A stretch of DNA of 64,000 bases from Corynebacterium comes. Lineage in GTDB: Bacteria > Actinomycetota > Actinomycetes > Mycobacteriales > Mycobacteriaceae. Below, piece by piece: positions 9,832 through 17,773 of this stretch. How positions within the stretch are numbered: position 1 is the stretch's first letter; each line of letters opens with the position of its first letter. The position numbers were made by a program, and so were the translations under genes. Location: assembly GCF_009734405.1 (NCBI RefSeq), contig NZ_CP046453.1, positions 1,612,001 to 1,676,000 of the forward strand, in the 5' to 3' direction. Below the pieces are notes generated by a model that worked only from the letters and a program-made list of their open reading frames with translations, was not told where the DNA came from and did not search any database.

Positions 9832-10578
9832 ATGAGCACCGACCTGAAGAGCATCGGCCTGGGATTTGACCGTTGGCAGGACGCCGTGGAAGCGGCCATC
9901 GCCACCAACCAGCTGGTCGTCGCCGGCGAGATCCGGGGCGGACAACTGATCCAGTACACGGACGCCTCAGGCGCCCAGATCAACATCCTGGCCGTGGAGC
10001 CTTTCGCCACTTTCGCCGGTTTCGAGTCGATCACCCAGACTTTCGCCCACATCAGCATGGTCAATGACGTCCTCGCCTTCTGCGAGATCGTCGATCCCAA
10101 CGGCACCGTACTGACCTCCATCACCTGCAACCTCGCACAGGGTCCGCTGCTCGTCGATCAGCCGACTCAGACGTGGCAGCAGGTGGGTGTCACGGCCCTC
10201 GCCCTCGACGCCCGGACCTACGAGTCCCCGGAGGCCTACGAGGCCGCCACAGGTGAGATCCTCGGCCTGCTGGTCTCCGAGGGCGCCCAGGTCGTTGCCG
10301 CCGGTTCCGGCGCGTCCGCGCCCGACGCCTCGGCCACCTTCTCCGCCCGCGTCCTGGAGGCCGAGTACCGCCACAACCAGCTCACCGGCCAGCGTTTCAT
10401 CCACGCCACGGTAGACGGCGCCTTCCCCTTCGACGTCTGCCTTGTCGACGCCCCGGAGCTGCCCCAGAAGAACTCCGTCATCGCCGGCACCGCGATGCTC
10501 ACCGCCTCAGTACTGTCCCCGATGTCGGACGGCGGTTGCGGCGGTTGCGGCGGCGGCTGCGCCTGCGGCGGCCACTGA
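9832..10578 (+). CDS. Conserved hypothetical protein with Cys-Gly-rich C-terminus
   Basis: The frame is open far upstream, but the ATG at 9832 (248 residues) begins the recognisable protein: codon use changes here and a TAGACT -10 lies 8 nt upstream. I do not recognise a named family. Most of the protein is a soluble alpha/beta chain with no signal peptide. The last 17 residues, SDGGCGGCGGGCACGGH, hold four cysteines and a terminal histidine among glycines, suited to binding a metal or cluster. A small membrane-protein gene follows 9 bp later and is probably co-transcribed. Confidence 0.75.
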   Translation: MSTDLKSIGLGFDRWQDAVEAAIATNQLVVAGEIRGGQLIQYTDASGAQINILAVEPFATFAGFESITQTFAHISMVNDVLAFCEIVDPNGTVLTSITCNLAQGPLLVDQPTQTWQQVGVTALALDARTYESPEAYEAATGEILGLLVSEGAQVVAAGSGASAPDASATFSARVLEAEYRHNQLTGQRFIHATVDGAFPFDVCLVDAPELPQKNSVIAGTAMLTASVLSPMSDGGCGGCGGGCACGGH

Positions 10579-10587
10579 GGACCCGAC

Positions 10588-11115
10588 ATGCCTGACCGGA
10601 TGATGCCGTCGGAGCCGAACCGACGGATACTGATCCTGCTGATCATGGTGATCAGCAGCCTCATCATCCTGGCCAGCCTCCGACTGCAGGGACTCCTGCT
10701 CATCGTGCCGATCGCTGCCATCGCGATCCTGGTGGTGGGTAAACGCCCCGATGAATCGGAAACCACCGCGCTGCGCTCCTCGATCGCCCTGTCCGCGGAG
10801 GACATCCAGGACGTCATCGACGAGTTCGACGCCTTCTCCACATCCCCTGACGCCCAGCACATGGCGGACCGCACGCTCACCCGGCCGGCGCTGCTCGACT
10901 TCGACTGCGCCGATCCCGACATCTCGGGGTTCCATCACGAGTACGCCACCGCCAAACGCTTCCTCAACCGCATCGACGCCCGGCTGACCAAGGGTGATCT
11001 GGATATCCCGCAGCTGGAGACTCTCCTCAAGGTGACCGATGCCCGTGCCCTGGGAATTCGCGAGGCCTGGATTGCCGCCCGCCAATCCGCACAGCGGCTG
11101 GGACCGGACTACTAG
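10588..11115 (+). CDS. Hypothetical membrane protein
   Basis: A 175-residue protein of unknown function. Two hydrophobic segments lie close together near the N-terminus (about residues 10-27 and 32-48, LILLIMVISSLIILA and LLLIVPIAAIAILVVG). A mostly charged, helical cytoplasmic domain follows. It lies 9 bp downstream of the Cys-Gly-tail protein, suggesting one transcription unit. Its TAG stop is inside the left CTAG target-site copy of the IS element. Before that insertion it would have overlapped the dapF stop. Confidence 0.7.
   Translation: MPDRMMPSEPNRRILILLIMVISSLIILASLRLQGLLLIVPIAAIAILVVGKRPDESETTALRSSIALSAEDIQDVIDEFDAFSTSPDAQHMADRTLTRPALLDFDCADPDISGFHHEYATAKRFLNRIDARLTKGDLDIPQLETLLKVTDARALGIREAWIAARQSAQRLGPDY
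11112..11115. repeat. Left target-site duplication of the IS element (CTAG)
   Basis: CTAG here matches CTAG at 12276-12279 directly outside the element's inverted repeats. It contains the stop codon of the 10588 gene and, on the other strand, the transposase stop. Confidence 0.75.
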
Positions 11116-11390
11116 GGCATGTCTCCTGAAACCCTGAGCCAGGAGATCACGGCACAGAGGACGACGGCCCCACGGTAGACCACGGCGAGTTTGTCGTAGC
11201 GGGTGGCCAAACCCCGCCACTGCTTGGCCAGAGCAAACGCCCGCTCCACAACGTTGCGGCTCTTGTAGGCCTGCGCGTCAAAGGCGGGCGGGCGACCACC
11301 CTTGCTGCCTTTACGTTGACTGGCCACGACGATCCCCTGCTCGCGCAGATGACGTCGGATCACCGTCGTCGCGTAGCGACGGTCGACCAG

Positions 11391-11622
11391 TGAATAATCG
11401 CTTCACTGGGGTCCACCGGTCGTATGCCCGGGGGCTAGCACACTGACGGTGCATTCGTAGGCTTCGGGGCTACTCGTGGTGCGCTCGGGGGCCAGCGATA
11501 TTGCCTGCGGACGCCGGTGGCCCCGATCACACACAGATCACGACGGCTGCCGGCCCCCGCAGGCAATATCGCTGGCCCCCAACCACACCTTTGGGTGGCC
11601 TTCACACCTACGAATACTCGAT
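11391..11622. other. Foldback (MITE-like) insert inside the transposase gene
   Basis: This 232-bp stretch interrupts the transposase reading frame between DAVL and VDRRYATTV; CAG occurs at both junctions (11388-11390, 11623-11625), a possible 3-bp duplication. It holds perfect 24-bp inverted arms at 11487-11510 and 11557-11580 around a 46-nt loop. A weaker outer symmetry extends to ATTCGTAGG (11453-11461) and CCTACGAAT (11607-11615). A third related segment ending in GGGGGCTAGC lies near 11430-11440. It has no coding potential. It could be a non-autonomous mobile element or a rearrangement product; I do not recognise it. Confidence 0.6.
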
Positions 11623-11947
11623 CAGGACCGCATCTGGGCGCGACCTGGCACGACCCGGCCCACGGCAGGGAACATGAATGTCGTCGAGCACGGTCTGAAG
11701 CATCACCCCGTCATTGCGCCGCCCGCCGATGACCACCACAGACAACGGACGACCATGCCCGTCCACGCCGGCATGAATCTTGCTCGACAGTCCGCCACGC
11801 GACCGGCCGATGCCGTGACCTGCCGGTTCAGTCAGCGCCAGCGGGGGGGATTCTGGTGATTCGACCGTGCCCCCTGTGTCCTGTTCAGACCGGGTGATCG
11901 AGGCGTCGACGGAGACGTCCCAGTCGATTTTTCCCTCCGCGTCGGCC

Positions 11948-11969
11948 ACAGTCAGCAGACAGTCAGCAG
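11948..11969. repeat. 11-bp tandem duplication causing the transposase frameshift
   Basis: ACAGTCAGCAG occurs twice in tandem (11948-11958, 11959-11969). With one copy the transposase reads through from LTYLLTV into ADAEGKIDWD in one frame; with two it stops at TGA. Confidence 0.8.
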
Positions 11970-12275
11970 ATAGGTCAGGACCGCATCCCAGGTGCCGTCG
12001 GCTGAGTACCTGCGGTGCCGCTTCCAGACCGTCTGCCAGGGCCCGAACTCGTCATGGAGCAGATCCCGCCACGGGATTCCGGTGCGGTAGCGGTAGATGA
12101 TGCCCTCGACGACCAGCCCACTGTTGCGGAAGGGCCGACCCGGCCGGCCGTTGCTGCTGGGTAGAAGGCGCGCGACCGTCTCCCACTGCTGGTCGGTCAG
12201 AACGCGAAACCGACTCTTAGTCTCACTCACCGATCCAGCATCACCCCGCCGACCAACCTATTTAGGAGACACACC

Positions 12276-12279
12276 CTAG
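12276..12279. repeat. Right target-site duplication of the IS element (CTAG)
   Basis: The second CTAG copy. Its CTA is, on the minus strand, the TAG stop codon of dapF. Confidence 0.75.
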
Positions 12280-13094
12280 CCTTCCCGGCCGGACAGACCC
12301 TGCAGATCCACCTCGCCCGTGGCGATGATCCGCGAGGGACCGGTCAAGGTGGAGGCACCGTTGAGTATCTCCACCACGACCTCACCGCCGGGGATGTGGA
12401 CCGTCACCGTTCCCTCCGCCAGACCGGCGTCTGCCAGGGCCGCCCGTGCCGCGGCGACGGTACCCGTGCCACACGAACGGGTCTCCCCCACCCCGCGTTC
12501 GTGGACACGCATGTGCACGTGGCCGTCAACGAGCGGGGTGATGATCTCCACATTCACCCCGTCGGGGAAGAAGTCACGGTCGAAGTCCGGCTCCCCCAGG
12601 TCCAGTGCTTGAAGCCTGGCGGCGTCCAGGCCGGGCAGAACGCACGCCAGGTGAGGGTTGCCCATGTTCACTCCCAGACCGGCGACCTGCAGGGAGGCCA
12701 GGTGGGCGGTGGACACGCCGGTCACCTCGGCCGGCCCCATGTCCACGGTGACGCTCGCCGCCGTGGCGGTCCACCCTTCCACGACCACCTGCCTGTCCCC
12801 TGCCCGGGTGCCCACGGTGAAGTGATCCTCGTCGACCAGGCCGCGGGAGCGCAGCCAGTGGGCGAAGACGCGCACACCGTTGCCGCACATCTCCGCGATC
12901 GAGCCGTCCGCGTTGCGGTAGTCCATGAACCATCGTCCGTCGCGCCGGTCGACGCGCAGCACCCCGTCCGCGCCCAGACCGGCACGCCGGTCGCACAGGG
13001 CGCGGACCTGGGCGGGGGTGGGATCAAAGCTGCCGGGCAGGATGAGAAAGTCATTCTCGGTGCCGTGACCTTTGGCGAAGGCGATGGAGTTCAC
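12276..13094 (-). CDS. dapF: Diaminopimelate epimerase
   Basis: Converts LL- to meso-diaminopimelate for lysine and peptidoglycan synthesis. Of 272 residues, both catalytic cysteines are visible: [15 protein letters not shown] near residue 70 and [14 protein letters not shown] near residue 208. The N-terminal [12 protein letters not shown] is typical. The gene starts with GTG and overlaps the miaA stop by 4 bp (GTGA), so the two are translationally coupled. The IS insertion immediately after its stop leaves the protein intact. Confidence 0.95.
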   Translation of the reverse strand: MNSIAFAKGHGTENDFLILPGSFDPTPAQVRALCDRRAGLGADGVLRVDRRDGRWFMDYRNADGSIAEMCGNGVRVFAHWLRSRGLVDEDHFTVGTRAGDRQVVVEGWTATAASVTVDMGPAEVTGVSTAHLASLQVAGLGVNMGNPHLACVLPGLDAARLQALDLGEPDFDRDFFPDGVNVEIITPLVDGHVHMRVHERGVGETRSCGTGTVAAARAALADAGLAEGTVTVHIPGGEVVVEILNGASTLTGPSRIIATGEVDLQGLSGREG

Positions 13095-14002
13095 CCGAGA
13101 AAGTCTAGCGCCCGATCAGCCGGATCCGCTGCCGCATCAAGCCAGGTGATGCGGGGATCCCGGTTGAACCAGGAACGCTGACGGCGCACGTAGCGGCGGG
13201 TGCCGGTGATGGTGCGCTCCACCGCCTCCGCCCAGGTCAGTTCCCCGGCCCGGGCGGCCAGGACCTGCGCGTAGCCGATGGCGCGGCCGGCAGTGGAATC
13301 GGCGCTCAGCCCGTGCCCGGTGACCAGGCGGTCGACCTCCTCGACGAACCCCCGCTCAAACATCTGGCGGGTACGCAGGTCGATGCGCGGGTTGAGCCAG
13401 TCAGCGTCGGTGCGTAACCCCAGGATCCGGGTGTCCCAGCGCGGGGAAGCGTTCTTCGGGGGCTGGGAGGCGGTGAAGGGTCTGCCCGTCAGCTCGATGA
13501 CCTCGAGGGCGCGGACTGTGCGGCGCGGATCCTTGTCCTCGATGATCACGGCCGCGGCAGGGTCCACGGCGGCCAGTTCCGAGTGGAGGGCATCCACACC
13601 GATGTCCGCCAGCCGCGCCTCCCAATGCGCGCGGACGGCTGGATCGGTGGGTGGGAACTGCCAGTCGTCGACAAGCGACTGGACGTAGAGCATCGACCCG
13701 CCGACGAGGATGGGCACCCGGCCCCGGGACATGATGTCCTCGACGTCGGCGACGGCATCGGCCTGGTAGCGGGCCACCGACGCTGTCGCGGTGACGTCGA
13801 GGATGTCCAGCTGATGGTGGGGAATGCCCTCCCGCTCCTCCGGGGTCAGCTTCGCGGTGCCGATGTCCATGCCCCGGTACAGCTGCATGGAGTCGACGTT
13901 GACCACCTCACCGCCCAGCTCATGGGCCAGGCGCAGGCCGAGTGCGGATTTGCCGGAGGCGGTTGGTCCGACCACCGCGATCGGGCGGATCAGATCTCCC
14001 AT
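13091..14002 (-). CDS. miaA: tRNA dimethylallyltransferase
   Basis: MiaA adds the dimethylallyl group to A37 of UNN-decoding tRNAs; MiaB, encoded at 17.8-19.3 kb, then methylthiolates it. From the ATG at 14002 the protein is 303 residues, with the P-loop [14 protein letters not shown] near the N-terminus, [15 protein letters not shown], and GSMLYVQSL. The frame stays open 29 codons upstream, but that part has no family similarity and would overlap deeply with the upstream gene; the chosen start gives a 13-bp overlap. Confidence 0.93.
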   Translation of the reverse strand: MGDLIRPIAVVGPTASGKSALGLRLAHELGGEVVNVDSMQLYRGMDIGTAKLTPEEREGIPHHQLDILDVTATASVARYQADAVADVEDIMSRGRVPILVGGSMLYVQSLVDDWQFPPTDPAVRAHWEARLADIGVDALHSELAAVDPAAAVIIEDKDPRRTVRALEVIELTGRPFTASQPPKNASPRWDTRILGLRTDADWLNPRIDLRTRQMFERGFVEEVDRLVTGHGLSADSTAGRAIGYAQVLAARAGELTWAEAVERTITGTRRYVRRQRSWFNRDPRITWLDAAADPADRALDFLG

Positions 14003-14580
14003 GCCGCGACATACCTTCCGACTCCGTGGGAGGTGTCCGCCTCCACCAGCGCTGCCCGACGTGGTGTCAGGGCCGCGAGCTGGAGCCACAGTTCAGGTTC
14101 CAGTACCCCCGCCTCGCTCAGGAACCCAGGGTCGGCCACCTGCCCGCCGGACAACATGTCCCGGCACCACCGGTCCGCCTCCGCGCCGCGATCCAGCAGG
14201 GTCAGGGGTGCCCGGGCAGTCAGGCCCGCGCTGCCGTCGAGCGCCACCAGCGTCAACACCGACGGGTCGGGCACCCCCAGGGACCCCCGTACGTCCTCGA
14301 TACGCGAGGATCTCTCCCCCAGGACGTGCCGCTGCACCAGCTCCGGCAGGAATCGTCCGGCACCGACCGTCACCTGGGGTGCACCCCAGGCACCGAAAGA
14401 TCCCTCGAGATCCGTCTCCCAGCGGGCGGAACGTGAACCGACCAGGTGGATGGGGCGGGTTCCGGCGGCGTCGACGAGCGACAGGATGCTGGTGGCGATG
14501 CGCCGACCGGCTGCGTCGGCGGGGGCGAGCGCGCGGACCAGCGCCGGTCCGGCGGGCATCACGACAAGGTTGGTGCTCAC
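13990..14580 (-). CDS. Conserved actinobacterial protein (Rv2728c-like)
   Basis: About 196 residues from a GTG at 14580 with AGGA upstream ([18 protein letters not shown]). Position next to miaA matches the alanine-rich Rv2728c of Mycobacterium. Recognisable parts are [19 protein letters not shown] and [20 protein letters not shown]; no catalytic motif can be assigned with certainty. Similar proteins are sometimes labelled class III extradiol dioxygenase-like, which I cannot confirm. The frame is open to 14937 but that part overlaps the DUF349 gene on the other strand and is not supported. Confidence 0.65.
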   Translation of the reverse strand: MSTNLVVMPAGPALVRALAPADAAGRRIATSILSLVDAAGTRPIHLVGSRSARWETDLEGSFGAWGAPQVTVGAGRFLPELVQRHVLGERSSRIEDVRGSLGVPDPSVLTLVALDGSAGLTARAPLTLLDRGAEADRWCRDMLSGGQVADPGFLSEAGVLEPELWLQLAALTPRRAALVEADTSHGVGRYVAAWEI

Positions 14581-14692
14581 CCGGGACATCCTACCGACTC
14601 CTGCTGACACTCCCGAACCGTGCGCTGTATGTTTGGTGGAGCACAAGTGGCAGCCGTGTCGCGCGGCATGACGACCAGTAGAGGACCCCGAC

Positions 14693-16057
14693 ATGACAAA
14701 TTTCCCGACGCCTTCCCCGACGCCTTCCCCGACACCAGGCCCGCGTCCGGGACCGAAGCCGGGTCCCCTCCCGGGTGTCGGATCCCGACCCACTCCCTCC
14801 CCGCGACCGGCAATCCCCTCTGTCGCCCGGCCGATGAAGAACGATCCGGCCAAGTGGGGCCGCATCGACGCCGACGGAACGGTGTTCGTCAGGACCGCTG
14901 ACGGGGAACGCGAGATCGGATCCTGGCAGGCAGGCACCCCGGAGGAGGGACTCGCCCACTACGGCACCCGCTTCGATGACCTGGCCACCGAGGTCGAGCT
15001 GCTGGAGACCCGTCTCGCCGCTCACCCGGACGACGCGAACTCCATCCAGGAGACCGCCTCCCAGTTGCGCGGGACCCTGCCGAAGGCCTCCGTCATCGGC
15101 GACCTCGAGGCGTTGGACAGGCGACTGGCCTCCATCATGGAACATTCCGAAGCCGCTGGCGAGCAGGCCAAGGCTGAGCGGGCGAAGCGTCGTGAGCAGG
15201 CCATCGCCCGCAAGGAGGCACTGGCGGGTGAGGCGGAGGAGCTCGCCGAGAACTCCACCGACTGGAAGGTCGTCGGCGACCGTATGCGCGACATCCTCGA
15301 GGAGTGGAAGACCATCCGCGGGATCGACCGCAAGACCGATGACACCCTGTGGAAGCGCTACTCCCGCGCGCGCGACGCCTTCAACCGTCGCCGTGGTTCC
15401 CACTTCGCGGATCTGGACCGGGACCGCGCCACCGCCCGTCGCGCCAAGGAGGCACTGGTCGAGCGCGCTGAGGCCCTCAAGGAATCCACCGACTGGAACG
15501 AGACGGCCAACGCCTTCCGCGACCTGATGAAGGAGTGGAAGGCCGCCGGCCGCGCCCCGCGTGAGGTCGACGACAAGCTGTGGGACGCCTTCCGTGGCGC
15601 GCAGGACCACTTCTTCAACGCCCGCAACGCCGTCAACAGCGAGCGCGACAAGGAGTTCGTCGCCAACGCCACGGCGAAGGACGAGCTCATCGCCGCCTAC
15701 GACTCCCAGATTGACCCCGCCAAGGGTCTCGACACCGCCCGCGCCAAGCTGCGTGAGCTGCAGGAGAAGTGGGAGGAGATCGGCTACGTCCCGCGCGGCC
15801 AGGTGCGGGAGTACGAGGACAAGATCGCGGTGTTCGAGAAGCGTGTCTCGGATGCCGAGGAGTCCCAGTGGCGTCGCACCGACCCGGAGGCCCAGGCCCG
15901 CGCCAACCAGTTCCTGGCCAAGGTGGAGGAGTTCACCGCCCAGGCTGAGGCAGCCGAGGCCAAGGGCAACGCCAAGAAGGCCACGAAGCTGCGCGAGCAG
16001 GCCGCACAGTGGCAGGAGTGGGCAGACACCGCCGCCAAGGCAGTGGAGGACCTCTAG
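14693..16057 (+). CDS. DUF349 domain protein (Rv2731-like)
   Basis: A 454-residue soluble protein. The first 45 residues are a proline-rich, probably disordered tail built on TPSPTPSPTPGPRPG. Then come a short beta domain (WGRIDADGTVFVRTADGERE) and several long helical DUF349 repeats with the pattern W(K)xxGxxPRExDDxLWxxF, for example EWKAAGRAPREVDDKLWDAF. It is likely largely coiled coil. The family is conserved in actinobacteria; its biochemical role is not established. The next gene begins directly after its stop codon, so the two are coupled. Confidence 0.85.
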   Translation: MTNFPTPSPTPSPTPGPRPGPKPGPLPGVGSRPTPSPRPAIPSVARPMKNDPAKWGRIDADGTVFVRTADGEREIGSWQAGTPEEGLAHYGTRFDDLATEVELLETRLAAHPDDANSIQETASQLRGTLPKASVIGDLEALDRRLASIMEHSEAAGEQAKAERAKRREQAIARKEALAGEAEELAENSTDWKVVGDRMRDILEEWKTIRGIDRKTDDTLWKRYSRARDAFNRRRGSHFADLDRDRATARRAKEALVERAEALKESTDWNETANAFRDLMKEWKAAGRAPREVDDKLWDAFRGAQDHFFNARNAVNSERDKEFVANATAKDELIAAYDSQIDPAKGLDTARAKLRELQEKWEEIGYVPRGQVREYEDKIAVFEKRVSDAEESQWRRTDPEAQARANQFLAKVEEFTAQAEAAEAKGNAKKATKLREQAAQWQEWADTAAKAVEDL

Positions 16058-17086
16058 TTGCGGTTTGTGGCACTCGATCGGCCGGTTCCGGGGACGGAAC
16101 CGGCCGATGACGTCCGTAACCTGGTCTTCCTGGCCAACCTCGCCGCCCAGGAGGTGACCGGTGACTCGGCCTCCTCCACCTCGGTCGAGCGCGTCCAGCA
16201 CCGCCTGCGCGGCTCCGTCGAATACGACACCCTCGCCTACGCTCTGGAGCTGGATCCGGAGGAGGACTACGCGGGGTACCTCCTGGTGAGCACTCCCCTG
16301 CTCGAGGACACCCACGTCGTGGACGCGGAGATCATTCTCGACGCCGCCCATCTCCCCCTCCCCGGCGAGCCCCTGGAACCGGAGGGCCGCGAGGTGCTCG
16401 GACTGCTGTACGCGGAGGCCGAGGCCATCGCCGCGCGGTTGGGCCGGTCGGTCGTGCAGACCTGGCTGCTGCACTCCGCCGAGGAGGCGCCCGGAAGCGG
16501 CGACTGGGCAGCTCTTCTCCGGGGCCGCGGCTATGAGCTCGGCCTGAGCGAAATTCAGGGGTTCGTGTCAGTGGGGGTGCCGGAGCCGACGTGGCCGCCG
16601 TCCGTCCGCGTCGATGTGGTCCGCAACCTCGCCTTCCCTTCCCCGCTCGTCGACGGCGTCATAGCCCTCTACCGGCAGGCCTCCATCGACGTGCCCACCG
16701 GCGGACTGGACGCCGACCCCGTCGACTGGACCCCGGGGCGCCTGAGTGCCGCCGCCCAGCGGGTGGTCGACACCAACCGGGAGATGGTCAGCGTGGTGCT
16801 CTCGGACGGGGAGGGCGTGATCGGAATCAGCGAGATCACCCGCTTCCCGGGTTCGGAACCGGAGGTGGCCGAGCAGGGCATCACCATCGTTGCGCCGCAG
16901 GCCCGGGGCAGGGGCCACGGCCTCAACCTCAAGCGTGAGGTCCTGCGGCAGGCGGCCCGCGCGCTGCCCGGCGTGCGTCGTGTCTACACCTCGAACGCCA
17001 CCGGGAACCCCTGGATGATCGAGATCAACCGGCAGCTGGGCTGGCGCGTGGTCAGCGGCGGATCAGGCTGGCAGCTGAGGCTCTAG
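16058..17086 (+). CDS. GNAT-family acetyltransferase
   Basis: A 342-residue protein starting with TTG at the base after the DUF349 stop. Two GNAT-like halves are visible. The second contains the acetyl-CoA-binding stretch TIVAPQARGRGHGLNLKREV, followed by TSNATGNPWMIEINRQLGW, as in actinobacterial mycothiol-synthase-like or antibiotic acetyltransferase relatives. The substrate is unknown. Its stop codon shares the CTAG at 17083-17086 with the convergent membrane-protein gene. Confidence 0.75.
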   Translation: MRFVALDRPVPGTEPADDVRNLVFLANLAAQEVTGDSASSTSVERVQHRLRGSVEYDTLAYALELDPEEDYAGYLLVSTPLLEDTHVVDAEIILDAAHLPLPGEPLEPEGREVLGLLYAEAEAIAARLGRSVVQTWLLHSAEEAPGSGDWAALLRGRGYELGLSEIQGFVSVGVPEPTWPPSVRVDVVRNLAFPSPLVDGVIALYRQASIDVPTGGLDADPVDWTPGRLSAAAQRVVDTNREMVSVVLSDGEGVIGISEITRFPGSEPEVAEQGITIVAPQARGRGHGLNLKREVLRQAARALPGVRRVYTSNATGNPWMIEINRQLGWRVVSGGSGWQLRL

Positions 17087-17709
17087 TCCTGCTTCGGCCG
17101 GTGGCGTTCGGTGGCCCGGGCGCGGCGGTCGTCGATGAGCAGCGGATTGCTCTCCACCGCGACGTTGGCGTTCTGCTGCAGGCGCCCCACCTCATCGAGG
17201 TTGTCGGACTCCGCGCGGGCCTGGGCGATCTCTGCCTGCTCGGGGCTCCGGCGCATGACCACGAAGGCGAACCCGAAGAACGCCAACGTCACCGCGAGGA
17301 CCGAGAGCCAGAAGCCGATGTTCATCTCGACCCCGTCGTCGGCACTGCTACGGGTCTGGCGCAGCCAGATGGCGAAGATGGAATAAGCCAGGCCGACGGT
17401 GGTGAGCATCCAGGCCATCGCCGCGACGGCGCTGCGTCGGGTGATCAGCAGCAGCGGGGTGAGCACACCGACACCGAGGAAGATCAGGAGGGCGTAAACG
17501 TACTCGGTGATCTTGATCCCCGCCTCCTGCGCCGGCTCGAGCTGGAGAAGGACCTCGAAGCCGCGGACCTCGCCGGCCTGGGGCAGGAAAAGCGAGACCA
17601 CGTAGATGACGAGAGCTGCGACGAACAGCCAGAGCTGCCTGCCCAGGACCAGGTGGGTGGCTGCGCGCCGCTCCCGGAGGGCGAGGTCGGTGCTGGTGGG
17701 TTCACTCAC
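17083..17709 (-). CDS. Membrane protein (Rv2732c-like)
   Basis: 208 residues with about four to five hydrophobic segments (LWLFVAALVIYVVSLFLP, YVYALLIFLGVGVLTPLL, AVAAMAWMLTTVGLAYSIFA, FWLSVLAVTLAFFGFAFVV). A charged C-terminal tail rich in Arg and Gln follows. It lies next to miaB, as Rv2732c does in Mycobacterium. Function is unknown. It shares a CTAG stop with the convergent acetyltransferase gene. Confidence 0.75.
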   Translation of the reverse strand: MSEPTSTDLALRERRAATHLVLGRQLWLFVAALVIYVVSLFLPQAGEVRGFEVLLQLEPAQEAGIKITEYVYALLIFLGVGVLTPLLLITRRSAVAAMAWMLTTVGLAYSIFAIWLRQTRSSADDGVEMNIGFWLSVLAVTLAFFGFAFVVMRRSPEQAEIAQARAESDNLDEVGRLQQNANVAVESNPLLIDDRRARATERHRPKQD

Positions 17710-17773
17710 GGTGGTGGTTTCTCCTCAGAGGTTTCGGGCGACGGGTCCCACATTACCCCTGATGCGGGACAGG

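Larger units (their letters stand above)
11112..12230 (-). pseudogene. Broken IS5-family transposase
   Basis: The three parts of one transposase can be read on the minus strand. The N-terminal part (12230-11952, GTG start) has LTDQQWETVARLLP and YRTGIPWRDLL. The middle part (11949-11611) has IDWDVSVDASITR, with the first catalytic aspartate, and GLSSKIHAGVDGHGRPL. The C-terminal part (about 11387-11112) has VDRRYATTVIRRHLREQG and NVVERAFALAKQWRGLATRY, with the DDE glutamate. A tandem 11-bp duplication at 11948-11969 shifts the frame between parts one and two. A 232-bp insert (11391-11622) separates parts two and three. Removing both restores one frame. It is inactive unless complemented in trans. 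Confidence 0.85.
11116..12275 (-). mobile_element. IS5-family insertion sequence, degraded
   Basis: The element is bounded by imperfect inverted repeats GGCATGTCTCCTGAAA (11116-11131) and GGTGTGTCTCCTAAAT (complement of 12260-12275), 12 of 16 bases equal, and by CTAG on both sides. Without the internal 232-bp insert it would be about 925 bp, normal for the IS427-like group with a single transposase of this kind. It lies between two convergent host genes without damaging either. I see no passenger gene. Confidence 0.85.

Noticed and set aside
11453..11615. Foldback as an integron attC site or CRISPR remnant
   Set aside because: No attC core sites, integrase gene or repeat-spacer periodicity; only one hairpin is present.
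11948..11969. Programmed ribosomal frameshift in the transposase
   Set aside because: There is no slippery heptamer; the frame change is fully explained by the tandem 11-bp duplication.
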